This document shows, in pieces, positions 1 to 6,043 of a DNA stretch of 6,132 nt. The first letter of the stretch is position 1, and the number at the start of each line of letters is the position of its first letter. Below the pieces are notes generated by a model. That model worked only from the letters and a program-made list of their open reading frames with translations, was not told the DNA's origin and searched no databases. The position numbers and the translations under genes are program-made. Source of the DNA: an uncultured Planctomycetaceae bacterium (GTDB taxonomy: Bacteria > Planctomycetota > Planctomycetia > Planctomycetales > Planctomycetaceae); contig CALFYU010000395.1 of NCBI GenBank assembly GCA_937952455.1, positions 1 through 6,132 on the forward strand. Reading direction: 5' to 3'.

Positions 1-1400
1 AACGGGAATTGCGGGCGGCGACCGTGCTGACCAAGTGGTTTACGCAGTTATTGCCCAACGCCCCCAGCCCCGAATCAGCGCTGATGCACTTTCGGCAATT
101 CGTCGAACAGATGTTCAGCCGCGCTGACTGGCCGGATGAGATCGCCACCCTCTCAAATTCCAAGGTGCTCGAAGCGCTGGCGCGTCTATTGGGCGTGAGC
201 GATTTTCTATGGGCCGACTTCCTGCGGATGCAGCACGAAAATCTGTTCCCGGTGGTCAGCAACGTCGACGGGCTGGAGACCGCGAAAACCAAAGATCAAA
301 TGCGCCGTGAATTGATGGAGCAGCTAAAGACGGCCGAAGACCGAGACGAGAAAGTCGAGCGGCTGAACAAATTCAAGGACCGTGAGATGTTCCGCACGGA
401 CATGCGGCACATTCTGGGGCACGTCACCGAGTTCGGCCAGTTCGCGGCGGAGTTAACCGATGTCGCCGAAGTGGTCGTCGAAGCGGCCTACAACTTGGTG
501 ATGTTGCGTTTGCTGGATCGTTATGGAGAACCGCGGCTGAAGGACGGCTCCGCGTGTCCCATGGCGGTCTGCGCGTTGGGCAAATGCGGCGGACGTGAGA
601 TGGGATATGCCTCGGATGTAGAGTTGATGTTCGTCTACGCCGGGGCTGGCAAGACCACGGGACCGGAGCAAATCACCAATACCGAGTTTTTCCGGAAACT
701 GGTCGAGCGGATCCCCCGCATGGTCTCCGCCCGTCGCAAGGGGATTTTTGAAATCGACTTGCGGCTGCGTCCTTATGGAAAGGCGGGCGCGTTGGCGGTC
801 TCGGTGGACGCCTTTGAGCAGTATTTTGTGTCCGGCGGCCCCGCTTGGCCGTACGAGCGGCAGGCATTGGTCAAACTGCGGCCGATTTGCGGCGACGAGG
901 AATTCGGCAAACAGATCGTGAGCCTCCGCGACCGGTGCATCTATACGGGCGAGCCGTTCGACGTGACCGCCATGCGCGGCATGCGGGAGCGGCAACTCCG
1001 CGAGTTGGTCAAACCGGGGACGTTCAATGCCAAACTTTCCCCCGGCGGGCTGGTCGACGTGGAATACCTCGTGCAGGGATTGCAGATTACTTATGGACAT
1101 ACAAGTCCCGACTTGCGGGCTACGAATACGCGGGGGGCTTTGAAAGCCCTTCGCGATGCCGGTATCCTGTCGGAACTCACACGCAAGCAATTGCGAAAAG
1201 CATATATATTTTTCCGGCGGTTGATCGACGCCTTGCGGATGGTGCGCGGCGATGCCCGTGACCTGACTGTGCCGTCGATCGATACCGAAGAATTTGAAAC
1301 ATTGGCCCGCCGCCTCGATTATGAAGACGTTGCCGACCTGCATGACGATCTGATGCGGCATTCGCAGATCATACAAGATTTGTCCCATTTGATTGATTAA
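1..1400 (+). CDS. glnE: GlnE-type glutamine synthetase adenylyltransferase, C-terminal part (cut at left window edge)
   Basis: The frame is open to the left edge (first complete codon at 3), so the start lies outside; the TTG at 9 is not a credible start. In this family the enzyme attaches AMP to, and removes it from, a tyrosine of glutamine synthetase in response to PII and glutamine, in the cytoplasm. About 465 residues are visible, enough for one complete GlnE module: a helical lead-in (nt 60-500), a nucleotidyltransferase core with GKCGG and ASDVE (nt 579-623), the third acidic residue in EIDLRLRP (Asp codon 756-758), the downstream YERQALVK segment, then the helical GlnE/PII-uridylyltransferase domain beginning PGGLVDVEYLVQ (about nt 1040-1080). 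The usual protein has two such modules in about 950 residues, and since this one ends the gene it should be the C-terminal, adenylylating one. Oddity: E. coli has SDxD in both modules, here SDVE, which the nucleotidyltransferase superfamily tolerates. Whether a first module exists upstream cannot be seen. Family assignment is firm; the exact activity is inferred. Confidence 0.9.
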   Translation, partial: RELRAATVLTKWFTQLLPNAPSPESALMHFRQFVEQMFSRADWPDEIATLSNSKVLEALARLLGVSDFLWADFLRMQHENLFPVVSNVDGLETAKTKDQMRRELMEQLKTAEDRDEKVERLNKFKDREMFRTDMRHILGHVTEFGQFAAELTDVAEVVVEAAYNLVMLRLLDRYGEPRLKDGSACPMAVCALGKCGGREMGYASDVELMFVYAGAGKTTGPEQITNTEFFRKLVERIPRMVSARRKGIFEIDLRLRPYGKAGALAVSVDAFEQYFVSGGPAWPYERQALVKLRPICGDEEFGKQIVSLRDRCIYTGEPFDVTAMRGMRERQLRELVKPGTFNAKLSPGGLVDVEYLVQGLQITYGHTSPDLRATNTRGALKALRDAGILSELTRKQLRKAYIFFRRLIDALRMVRGDARDLTVPSIDTEEFETLARRLDYEDVADLHDDLMRHSQIIQDLSHLID

Positions 1401-1433
1401 CGTTGCCGGCAGCGGCCGCCGAGATTGCCGCAT

Positions 1434-1437
1434 GAGG
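1434..1437 (+). promoter_or_regulatory. Shine-Dalgarno site of trpA
   Basis: GAGG lies 8 nt before the TTG at 1446, a standard spacing. It decides the start: the upstream in-frame TTG at 1425 has no comparable site, and the ATG at 1432 is in another frame that stops at 1449. Confidence 0.6.
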
Positions 1438-1445
1438 ATTCGACA

Positions 1446-2246
1446 TTGACCACCCTGACCACACCAATCAGCAACACGTTTTCCCGCCTCAAAGCCGAAG
1501 GCCGCATGGCCTTCATGCCGTTTATTACGGCCGGCGATCCCGATTTGGACACCACCGCCGCACTCATCCGCGAATTGGCGGCGCGGGACGTCGATTTGAT
1601 TGAAATCGGTTTTCCTTATAGCGATCCGATCGCGGATGGACCGGTGATTCAGGCGTCCTACACACGGGCACTCGCCCGCCATCTGCACGTGGACGAGATT
1701 TTTGCCTGTGTGAAGTCCGTGACCGCCGATGGTCGAAAGCTCCCCGATCAGGTGGCGATGGTGGCCTATGCCATCGTGCTCCGCGTTGGTCCCGAGACGT
1801 TCGTCACCAAGGCGAAAGAGGCGGGGTTTGCGGGATTCATCATTCCCGATTTGCCGGCGGATGAGGCGGAGGAGATGTCGCAAATCGTCCGCGGCGCGGG
1901 GCTGGATCTCGTTCAATTGATCGCGCCGACCACTTCACAGGCGCGCACGGCGAAAATTTTGGAACTCGCCAGCGGGTTCATCTACTGCATCAGCATCGCC
2001 GGCACGACGGGGGTCCGCGATCAATTGCCGCCGGAGTTGTACGAACAACTCAAATGGCTCAAGACTCAGACCGACGTTCCGTTGGCCGTCGGCTTCGGGG
2101 TGAGCCGCCCGGAACAGGTCGAACCGCTCCGCGGCTTGGCCGATGGGGTGATCGTCGGCACGGCCATCGTGCGCGCGGCAGAGACCGGCGTGGACGCAGT
2201 CGGAGAACTGGCCGCCGCGATGACGGCTGCGGCGCATGGCGGTTAA
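1446..2246 (+). CDS. trpA: Tryptophan synthase alpha subunit
   Basis: The alpha subunit cleaves indole-3-glycerol phosphate to indole and glyceraldehyde-3-phosphate; indole is channelled to TrpB, which joins it to serine. From the TTG at 1446 the protein is 266 residues, close to the 268 of E. coli TrpA; the in-frame TTG at 1425 would add seven residues. It is a single TIM barrel. Visible are the first strand with PFITAGDPD (25-33), the catalytic Glu53 in IEIGFPYSD and Asp64 in DPIADGP, the flexible loop 6 AGTTG (185-189), and phosphate-binding GFGVS (216-220) and VGTAIV (237-242). Both catalytic acids are present, so it should be active. Ile110 stands where E. coli has Asn after Tyr-Ala. The gene begins 45 bp after glnE on the same strand with no terminator between, suggesting co-transcription. 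No trpB is present, so the partner must lie elsewhere. No leader peptide or attenuator is visible. Confidence 0.95.
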   Translation: MTTLTTPISNTFSRLKAEGRMAFMPFITAGDPDLDTTAALIRELAARDVDLIEIGFPYSDPIADGPVIQASYTRALARHLHVDEIFACVKSVTADGRKLPDQVAMVAYAIVLRVGPETFVTKAKEAGFAGFIIPDLPADEAEEMSQIVRGAGLDLVQLIAPTTSQARTAKILELASGFIYCISIAGTTGVRDQLPPELYEQLKWLKTQTDVPLAVGFGVSRPEQVEPLRGLADGVIVGTAIVRAAETGVDAVGELAAAMTAAAHGG

Positions 2247-2288
2247 TCGGGCTGTGACAGGTTTCCCATTGCAGCGTCCGAATTGAGG

Positions 2289-2308
2289 GGGCAACTGTCG
2301 GCTTGCCC
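2289..2308 (+). other. Hairpin downstream of trpA (possible transcript end)
   Basis: GGGCAA and TTGCCC form a perfect 6-bp stem with an 8-nt loop, 42 nt after the trpA stop. A competing hairpin pairs CCCGCG (2306-2311) with CGCGGG (2323-2328). Neither is followed by a T-run, so this is not a textbook intrinsic terminator. It could stabilise the trpA mRNA 3' end or be chance in GC-rich DNA. Confidence 0.3.
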
Positions 2309-2362
2309 GCGGGTGCGCATTACGCGGGACGTTGATCCAGCAAGCGAACGCCACCGTCATTC

Positions 2363-2390
2363 GGCACTGCTGGACATGCCAGCAGCGGCA
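2363..2390. repeat. Palindromic dispersed-type repeat between trpA and serA
   Basis: CTGCTGG (2367-2373) and CCAGCAG (2379-2385) form a perfect 7-bp stem around ACATG, flanked by GGCA on both sides. It sits in the 171-bp gap between converging trpA and serA, 33 bp after the serA stop in the serA direction. No T-run follows on either strand. The flanking GGCAC and CCAGCAGCGG words recur near 4098-4141, so it probably belongs to a family of mobile or REP-like palindromes. A role at the ends of both transcripts is inferred from position only. Confidence 0.5.
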
Positions 2391-2417
2391 CCCGAGTATT
2401 ACAAGATTAGAGCGAGA

Positions 2418-4052
2418 TTAACCCCGGTCCAACCACGGCAGGGGAGCACCGGCGGGGGGGAGTTTGACCAGTGCGACGCTGGTCACCTCGGGATGGGCGC
2501 GGATTTCGGCGACGACTTCGGGCGTGGGCGGGTTGTCCAGATTCAGCACCGCGACCGCGTTGCCCCCCTGGACGTCGTTTTCCCGGCCCAGCGACATGTG
2601 GGAGATGTTCACACCGTGTTGCCCGAACAGCGTGCCGATAAAGCCGATCAATCCCGGCACGTCGCGGTGACGGAAGATGAGCATCAGCCCGTCCAAATAG
2701 GCGTCCAACGTAAATGTCCCCAACCGCACCAGGCGGAGGAATTGTTTGCCGAAGACCGTTCCAGCAGCGGTCGGATGTCCGTGTTCGGTTTCGATCGTTG
2801 CCTGAATCAAAGTGGAAAAATCGCCGACCTCCGAAGAACTGGATTCGGTGATTTCAATGCCGCGGTCTTTGGCCATGATTTCCGCGTTGACGATGTTTAC
2901 GTTTTCATCCAGAGCCGCTTCCAGCAGTCCGGACGTAAAGCTGGCGGTGATCAGCTTGGTGTTTTTGCTGGCCACCTCACCGCGATACATAATGCGGGCG
3001 CTCTTCAGTCCGCCGGCTTGCGGATGTTGTGCGAGCAGCAGACCCAGCCGGCGGCTGAGATCGAGATACGTGCGGATTTCGGCCATCTCCGCTGCGGAGA
3101 CCGGCGCCAGATTGACGGCGTGGCGAATCTCGTTGCGCAGCAAAAACCCGGAAATCAACTCAGCCGCTTCGACCGCGACCAACTCCTGGGCCTCATCGGT
3201 CGAGGCGCCCAAGTGCGGCGTGCTGAGCACTTGAGGAAGTTTCACCAACCGGTCGTCGGTCGGCGGCTCGGAGGTGAACACGTCCAGCGCCGCTCCGGCC
3301 ACTTGTCCCGACTCGATGGCATCGGCGAGATCTTTTTCGTCAACGATGCCGCCGCGGGCACAGTTGATGATCCGCACGCCTTTGCGCATTTTGGAAAGGC
3401 GTTCCGCGTTGATAATGCCCCGCGTTTCGTCGGTCAGCGGCGTGTGGACGGTGAGGTAATCGCACAACGGCACCAAATCGTCGATCTCGCGATACAATTC
3501 GATGCCCTGTTCGGCCGCGCGCTCGGCGGATAGAAAGGGGTCGTAGCCGACGACTTTCATCTCCAGCCCATTCGCCCGTTTGGCGACCGCCAGCCCGATC
3601 CGCCCCAAGCCGACGATTCCGAGCGTTTTCCCCGAGAGCTGGGTGCCGGTATACAACTTGCGGTCCCACCGCCCGGCCACCATGCCGGCAGCCGCGGGGG
3701 CAATGTTGCGAGAGAGGGCCATCATCATGGCCACGGTGTGCTCCGCCGTGCTGGTCGTATTCCCGGCGGGGGTGTTCATCACCACGATGCCTTCGCGGGT
3801 CGCGGCCGGCAGGTCGATATTGTCGACGCCGACCCCCGCGCGGACGATGACCTTCAGCCGCTTTTGGTCCTTGAGCAGTTCCGGCGTGAGCTTCGTGGCG
3901 CTGCGAATAATAATGCCGTCTGCCGATTTCAGTGCCTCGCGGACCTCCTCCGGGGATAGCCCTTGACGAACGTCCACCTCGATCCCCGCGTGCTGTTCCA
4001 ACACGGCAAGTCCGGCGGGAGAGAGATTGTCGGTGACCAAAACTCTAAACAT
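2418..4052 (-). CDS. serA: D-3-phosphoglycerate dehydrogenase, long form with ASB and ACT domains
   Basis: SerA oxidises 3-phosphoglycerate to 3-phosphohydroxypyruvate with NAD+, the first committed step of serine synthesis, in the cytoplasm. From the ATG at 4052 it has 544 residues, slightly more than the roughly 530 of the long form as in Mycobacterium tuberculosis. Domains in order: split substrate-binding domain (1-100 and about 285-315), NAD-binding Rossmann domain with GLGRIG (148-153), ASB regulatory domain (about 316-447) and ACT domain (about 448-531, with HRDVPGLIG and the NISHMSLGR strand). The catalytic Arg233 (CARGG), Glu262 (SEPP) and His280 (TPHLGAS) are all present. The ACT and ASB domains suggest feedback inhibition by serine. 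The last 12 residues (PPAGAPLPWLDRG) extend past the ACT core. A TTG at 4067 would add five residues, but family proteins begin at the MFRVLVTD-like strand, so the ATG is preferred. It converges on trpA and lies downstream of the TPR gene on the same strand, 306 bp away, so it likely has its own promoter. Confidence 0.96.
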   Translation of the reverse strand: MFRVLVTDNLSPAGLAVLEQHAGIEVDVRQGLSPEEVREALKSADGIIIRSATKLTPELLKDQKRLKVIVRAGVGVDNIDLPAATREGIVVMNTPAGNTTSTAEHTVAMMMALSRNIAPAAAGMVAGRWDRKLYTGTQLSGKTLGIVGLGRIGLAVAKRANGLEMKVVGYDPFLSAERAAEQGIELYREIDDLVPLCDYLTVHTPLTDETRGIINAERLSKMRKGVRIINCARGGIVDEKDLADAIESGQVAGAALDVFTSEPPTDDRLVKLPQVLSTPHLGASTDEAQELVAVEAAELISGFLLRNEIRHAVNLAPVSAAEMAEIRTYLDLSRRLGLLLAQHPQAGGLKSARIMYRGEVASKNTKLITASFTSGLLEAALDENVNIVNAEIMAKDRGIEITESSSSEVGDFSTLIQATIETEHGHPTAAGTVFGKQFLRLVRLGTFTLDAYLDGLMLIFRHRDVPGLIGFIGTLFGQHGVNISHMSLGRENDVQGGNAVAVLNLDNPPTPEVVAEIRAHPEVTSVALVKLPPAGAPLPWLDRG

Positions 4053-4061
4053 TTGTCCGAT

Positions 4062-4065
4062 TCCC
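4062..4065 (-). promoter_or_regulatory. Weak candidate Shine-Dalgarno of serA
   Basis: GGGA on the minus strand lies 9 nt before the ATG at 4052; a second GGA is only 3 nt before it. The match to the anti-Shine-Dalgarno is poor, but it favours the ATG over the TTG at 4067, which would overlap the site. Confidence 0.3.
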
Positions 4066-4134
4066 AAATATGGTTGTTCAGCTCGTCTACGCAGGCCCCA
4101 GCAGCGGAATTCGCGCGCAGTTCACAGCAGCGGT

Positions 4135-4163
4135 GGGTGGCACTGGCTCGGCCAGTGCCACTC
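4135..4163. repeat. Near-perfect palindrome, REP-like
   Basis: GTGGCACTGGC (4137-4147) and GCCAGTGCCAC (4151-4161) are perfect reverse complements around the 3-nt loop TCG, an 11-bp stem. It extends by one G:T and one G:C pair to 4135-4163. The stem starts about 85 bp upstream of the serA start codon and is far from the TPR stop. No T-run follows in the minus direction, so it is not a classic terminator. It shares its CACTGGC core with the hairpin at 4186-4209, which points to a repeat family. Confidence 0.75.
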
Positions 4164-4185
4164 TAACTGGCCGCCTCAAGGTGCC

Positions 4186-4209
4186 TTGCACTGGCGAAGC
4201 CGGTAGCAA
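4186..4209. repeat. Second, degenerate palindrome of the same family
   Basis: TTGCACTGGC (4186-4195), loop GAA, and GCCGGTAGCAA (4199-4209) pair over ten positions with one T:G wobble and one bulged A at 4205. The core CACTGGC-NNN-GCC-GT matches the palindrome 40 bp to its left, with the 3-nt loop changed from TCG to GAA. The pairing is partly conserved although the sequence differs, which suggests a decayed copy. Confidence 0.55.
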
Positions 4210-4337
4210 ACAACTCACGAGTCAAGCCGTGTCACACGCACTAGCTTAGTGGAGACGCGCCCAGCGCCAAGGGACACGAAACCGCTCTCAGCGCGGATTT
4301 TGCAATCTCGCGAGGCGAACAACCTATTCCCCAAGGT

Positions 4338-4361
4338 CTACAGCCTAAAGCCTACAGCCTA
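4338..4361. repeat. Two direct copies of CTACAGCCTA, 14-bp period, at the TPR gene stop
   Basis: CTACAGCCTA occurs at 4338-4347 and again at 4352-4361, separated by AAGC. The second copy contains the TPR gene's stop codon (TAG on the minus strand, 4359-4361). The spacer AAGC also extends the similarity, giving a short tandem duplication. Confidence 0.7.
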
Positions 4362-5258
4362 GAACGGCTGCACGAGCGGTTCGGACGTGCTGATTTGCGG
4401 GCCGCCCGGGGTGGGAATCGGGGCACCAATTTGAATGCCAGGTTCGGGAACCGGCGCAATCGGGCGTTCGGTGATCACCGTCGTCGGCAGGCCGCCGGTC
4501 GCATCGGCATAGTTGGGCAGCGGATAATTGGCGATTTGTGCTTGCGGGTAAACGTTTTGCGACGTCGTCCAGGGGGTCGGGGCGTAGACGGCCGATCCGA
4601 TGGAACTGATTTGCGGGTTTTCACGCATCAAGGCGGTCATCCGCGACTCGACGCGGGGTTGGTTCCACTGCGAGAACCGCGAACGTTGGTACATGGCCAG
4701 CGCGCGGTCCTTTTGTCCGGTGTCCTCATAAATTTGCCCCAGTTGCGCTGAGGCAATCGGGTCGTTGGGCCGGATCCGCAAGGCCTGATGCAGCAAGCTC
4801 TCCGCTTCGCCAAGCTGGCCCTGTTCGCGATTCATCCAGGCCAATTCGACGTACGGCTCAGCGTTATAGGGCTGCGTCTCTTTCCATTCCTGCAACATGG
4901 CAAAGGTCTCGCCCTGGCGGCCCTGTTCGTTGAGCAACAGCGCCAGGCTGTGATAGGAGGGCTGGTGCTCGGGATTGACGTTGATCGCATGCCGGTAGAG
5001 GCGTTCCGCTTCGCCGACTTGTCCCTGTTTTTTGTGGGCGGCGGCGAGGTTGTGGATGTAGTCGGCGTTGTCCGGATCATTGATCACGGCCCGCTGGAAC
5101 TCATCCTTGGCCATCGTGTAGTTGCCGGCCTTGTAATAGTTCTTGCCGACTTCGTTGTTCATCGTGCCGGTCATCGAGTTGCATCCGGCAAGCAGAACGA
5201 GGGCGACAGGTGCCCACCGGCGAGAACGCGTCAGACGCGAACGGGAGACCATACCCAT
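4359..5258 (-). CDS. TPR-repeat lipoprotein
   Basis: From the ATG at 5258 the protein has 299 residues. It starts with a lipoprotein signal peptide: a basic stretch with six Arg (6-14), hydrophobic APVALVLLAG, and lipobox LAGC with Cys26 to be lipidated, so it should be anchored on the outer side of a membrane. Five TPR-type helix pairs of about 34 residues follow at about 36-66, 67-100, 101-134, 135-168 and 169-202; repeats 2 to 5 end in clear PNDP- or NPEH-like turns. The last 80 or so residues are rich in Pro, Thr, Tyr and Gln and look unstructured. TPRs are protein-binding scaffolds; PilF/PilW-type pilotins and assembly lipoproteins have a similar build, but I cannot assign a specific role. 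An ATG at 5357 would add 33 residues, but the signal peptide would then be internal, so 5258 with GGAG upstream is chosen. It is followed by serA 306 bp further on the same strand. Confidence 0.85.
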   Translation of the reverse strand: MGMVSRSRLTRSRRWAPVALVLLAGCNSMTGTMNNEVGKNYYKAGNYTMAKDEFQRAVINDPDNADYIHNLAAAHKKQGQVGEAERLYRHAINVNPEHQPSYHSLALLLNEQGRQGETFAMLQEWKETQPYNAEPYVELAWMNREQGQLGEAESLLHQALRIRPNDPIASAQLGQIYEDTGQKDRALAMYQRSRFSQWNQPRVESRMTALMRENPQISSIGSAVYAPTPWTTSQNVYPQAQIANYPLPNYADATGGLPTTVITERPIAPVPEPGIQIGAPIPTPGGPQISTSEPLVQPF

Positions 5259-5268
5259 GATGGCCGAG

Positions 5269-5272
5269 CTCC
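5269..5272 (-). promoter_or_regulatory. Shine-Dalgarno site of the TPR lipoprotein gene
   Basis: GGAG on the minus strand lies 10 nt before the ATG at 5258. It supports this start over the ATG at 5357 and the second ATG at 5252, in agreement with the position of the signal peptide. Confidence 0.5.
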
Positions 5273-5473
5273 GTAGATAAGTGCTGGGAAGTGTTCGCGA
5301 GAGATTTGAGAGACGTTGCTTTTGGGGGGCGGCCCGCCGTGCGCGGATGCGAACCATTGCATCGCTACGACAACACCATCTCCCGCGAGGGGATTTGTGG
5401 CGGGGAGAATATCGCGAAGCGGATATGGGAGCAAGCCCAGGTTTGCGGCGGGTTTTGAGAGGTGGGGGTTATT

Positions 5474-5523
5474 TTGTTGGGTTGGTTTTTCTAGCCACGG
5501 ATTAACACGGATGAAACACGGAT
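5474..5523 (+). repeat. Direct repeat copy 1 (CACGGAT triplet element)
   Basis: This 50-bp copy matches 5931-5980 at 45 of 50 positions without gaps. It runs from TTGTTGGG through a T-rich stretch and TAGC into three CACGGAT heptamers at 5496, 5506 and 5517, spaced 10 and 11 bp. A further partial unit (AAACA) follows. The element is the dispersed type I associate with planctomycetes (memory, not a search). Confidence 0.85.
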
Positions 5524-5533
5524 AAACAGATAG

Positions 5534-5551
5534 GGCAGGCTCCCGCCTGCC
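5534..5551. repeat. GC-rich hairpin downstream of the small membrane gene
   Basis: GGCAGGC (5534-5540) and GCCTGCC (5545-5551) form a perfect 7-bp stem around TCCC. It lies 23 nt after the stop of the minus-strand small gene. In that direction it is followed by CTATCTG, not a T-run, so termination is possible but unproven. An oppositely oriented copy lies at 5904-5921. Confidence 0.7.
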
Positions 5552-5574
5552 GTGAGCAAACACGAAAAGCTAAT

Positions 5575-5880
5575 TCAAGCAAACAGCGACAGCGAATGCG
5601 CAAAAATGGCGACGACTACACCAAGATAACCAACGAGCACAATCAAATTCGCCGAAAGCAGAACCCACGACTGTCGAGCGGTGATGTTCGTGCGATCGCG
5701 TTGTACGATATGGATCGCGAATGCTGCAGCCATCAATCCAAGAAGCCAATAGATGGCGGGCGACCAATCAATCGTCAGCGGCGGTGGCGGGGTCACAACG
5801 GAATACCAGAACCGCATCGATATCCCGATATTGATGGCGGACAGGATAACGATTGTTGGCAGGGTGAGATCTTTTGGCAT
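5575..5880 (-). CDS. Small membrane protein with three predicted transmembrane segments, unknown function
   Basis: From the ATG at 5880 the protein has 101 residues; an upstream TTG at 5895 would give 106. It is strongly hydrophobic with three likely membrane helices at about 5-29, 41-60 and 72-94. The loop between the first two carries four consecutive prolines (31-34); the one between the last two is charged (QRDRTNITARQ). By the positive-inside rule that Arg-rich loop should be cytoplasmic. The alternation of hydrophobic segments and charged loops makes coding likely, whereas other frames here give no such pattern. I do not recognise a family. Only a weak GAAG precedes the start. The gene stands alone between hairpins and direct repeats on both sides, which suggests it moved or was inserted as a unit with them, or that repeats landed at both its borders. 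Confidence 0.6.
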   Translation of the reverse strand: MPKDLTLPTIVILSAINIGISMRFWYSVVTPPPPLTIDWSPAIYWLLGLMAAAFAIHIVQRDRTNITARQSWVLLSANLIVLVGYLGVVVAIFAHSLSLFA

Positions 5881-5903
5881 GAACGGCGACTTCAATTAAG
5901 CCC

Positions 5904-5921
5904 GGCGGGCGGGAGCCTGCC
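5904..5921. repeat. GC-rich hairpin upstream of the small membrane gene, inverted copy
   Basis: GGCGGGC (5904-5910), loop GGGA and GCCTGCC (5915-5921) pair over 7 bp with one G:T. Its wider surroundings (5902-5923) are the reverse complement of 5531-5552 with few changes. It begins 23 nt before the start codon of the minus-strand gene, so it would lie in its 5' leader if transcription begins further right. Confidence 0.7.
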
Positions 5922-5930
5922 CTACGTCAC

Positions 5931-5980
5931 TTGTCGGGTTGGGTTTTTTAGCCACGGATTGGCACGGATGAAACACGGAT
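5931..5980 (+). repeat. Direct repeat copy 2 (CACGGAT triplet element)
   Basis: This is the second 50-bp copy, 457 bp from the first and in the same orientation. The five differences include TTAACAC to TTGGCAC between the first and second heptamers. The three CACGGAT units at 5953, 5963 and 5974 keep exactly the same 10 and 11 bp spacing. Confidence 0.85.
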
Positions 5981-6043
5981 TGGGCGTTTTTGCGTCATCG
6001 ATCGTTCGGCGGTTGGTTTGCCGTGACGCGACATAGACTAACT

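Larger units (their letters stand above)
4053..4358. other. Gap between the TPR gene and serA: palindromes, no gene
   Basis: This 306-bp stretch is downstream of the TPR lipoprotein gene and upstream of serA. It has no convincing coding frame. It contains two stem-loops (4135-4163 and 4186-4209), two copies of CAGCAGCGG (4099-4107 and 4126-4133 plus neighbours) and a 14-bp-period duplication at its left-hand end next to the TPR stop (4338-4361). The serA promoter must be here unless serA is read through from the TPR gene, but I see no clear -35/-10 pair. Confidence 0.6.
5259..5574. other. Gap between the small membrane gene and the TPR gene: repeat material, no gene
   Basis: This 316-bp stretch holds the promoter region of the TPR gene (no clear -35/-10 pair seen) and, at 5474-5551, a dispersed-type repeat plus a GC-rich hairpin. 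A minus-strand open frame at 5231-5563 runs through the repeat and reads out as the familiar nonsense string CFIRVNPW; I treat it as non-coding. Confidence 0.6.

Noticed and set aside
1425..1445. trpA start at the TTG at 1425
   Set aside because: It lacks a Shine-Dalgarno and would add seven residues before the usual TrpA N-terminus; the TTG at 1446 has GAGG at 8 nt.
453..1916. Long open frame on the minus strand (487 codons) opposite glnE and trpA
   Set aside because: It is antisense to two well-recognised genes and crosses the boundary between them; its residues are rich in His, Arg and Gln with no recognisable domain, typical of a high-GC shadow frame.
2283..3533. Long open frame on the plus strand (416 codons) opposite serA
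   Set aside because: It is antisense to the clear SerA catalytic and regulatory domains, with no recognisable motif and a shadow-like composition.
5534..5551. Intrinsic terminator of the small membrane gene
   Set aside because: The stem is good but the following minus-strand bases are CTATCTG with no U-run, so I list it as a hairpin repeat only.
5231..5563. Minus-strand open frame of 110 codons overlapping the TPR gene start
   Set aside because: It translates the dispersed repeat (CFIRVNPW string) and overlaps the TPR start region in another frame; such frames recur wherever the repeat lies.
5474..5980. CRISPR-like array
   Set aside because: There are only two 50-bp copies, 457 bp apart with a gene between, and the short CACGGAT units have spacers of 3-4 bp; no cas gene is present.
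5596..6036. Plus-strand open frame of 146 codons
   Set aside because: It is antisense to the hydrophobic small protein and then reads through the hairpin and direct repeat; the residue mix is not protein-like.
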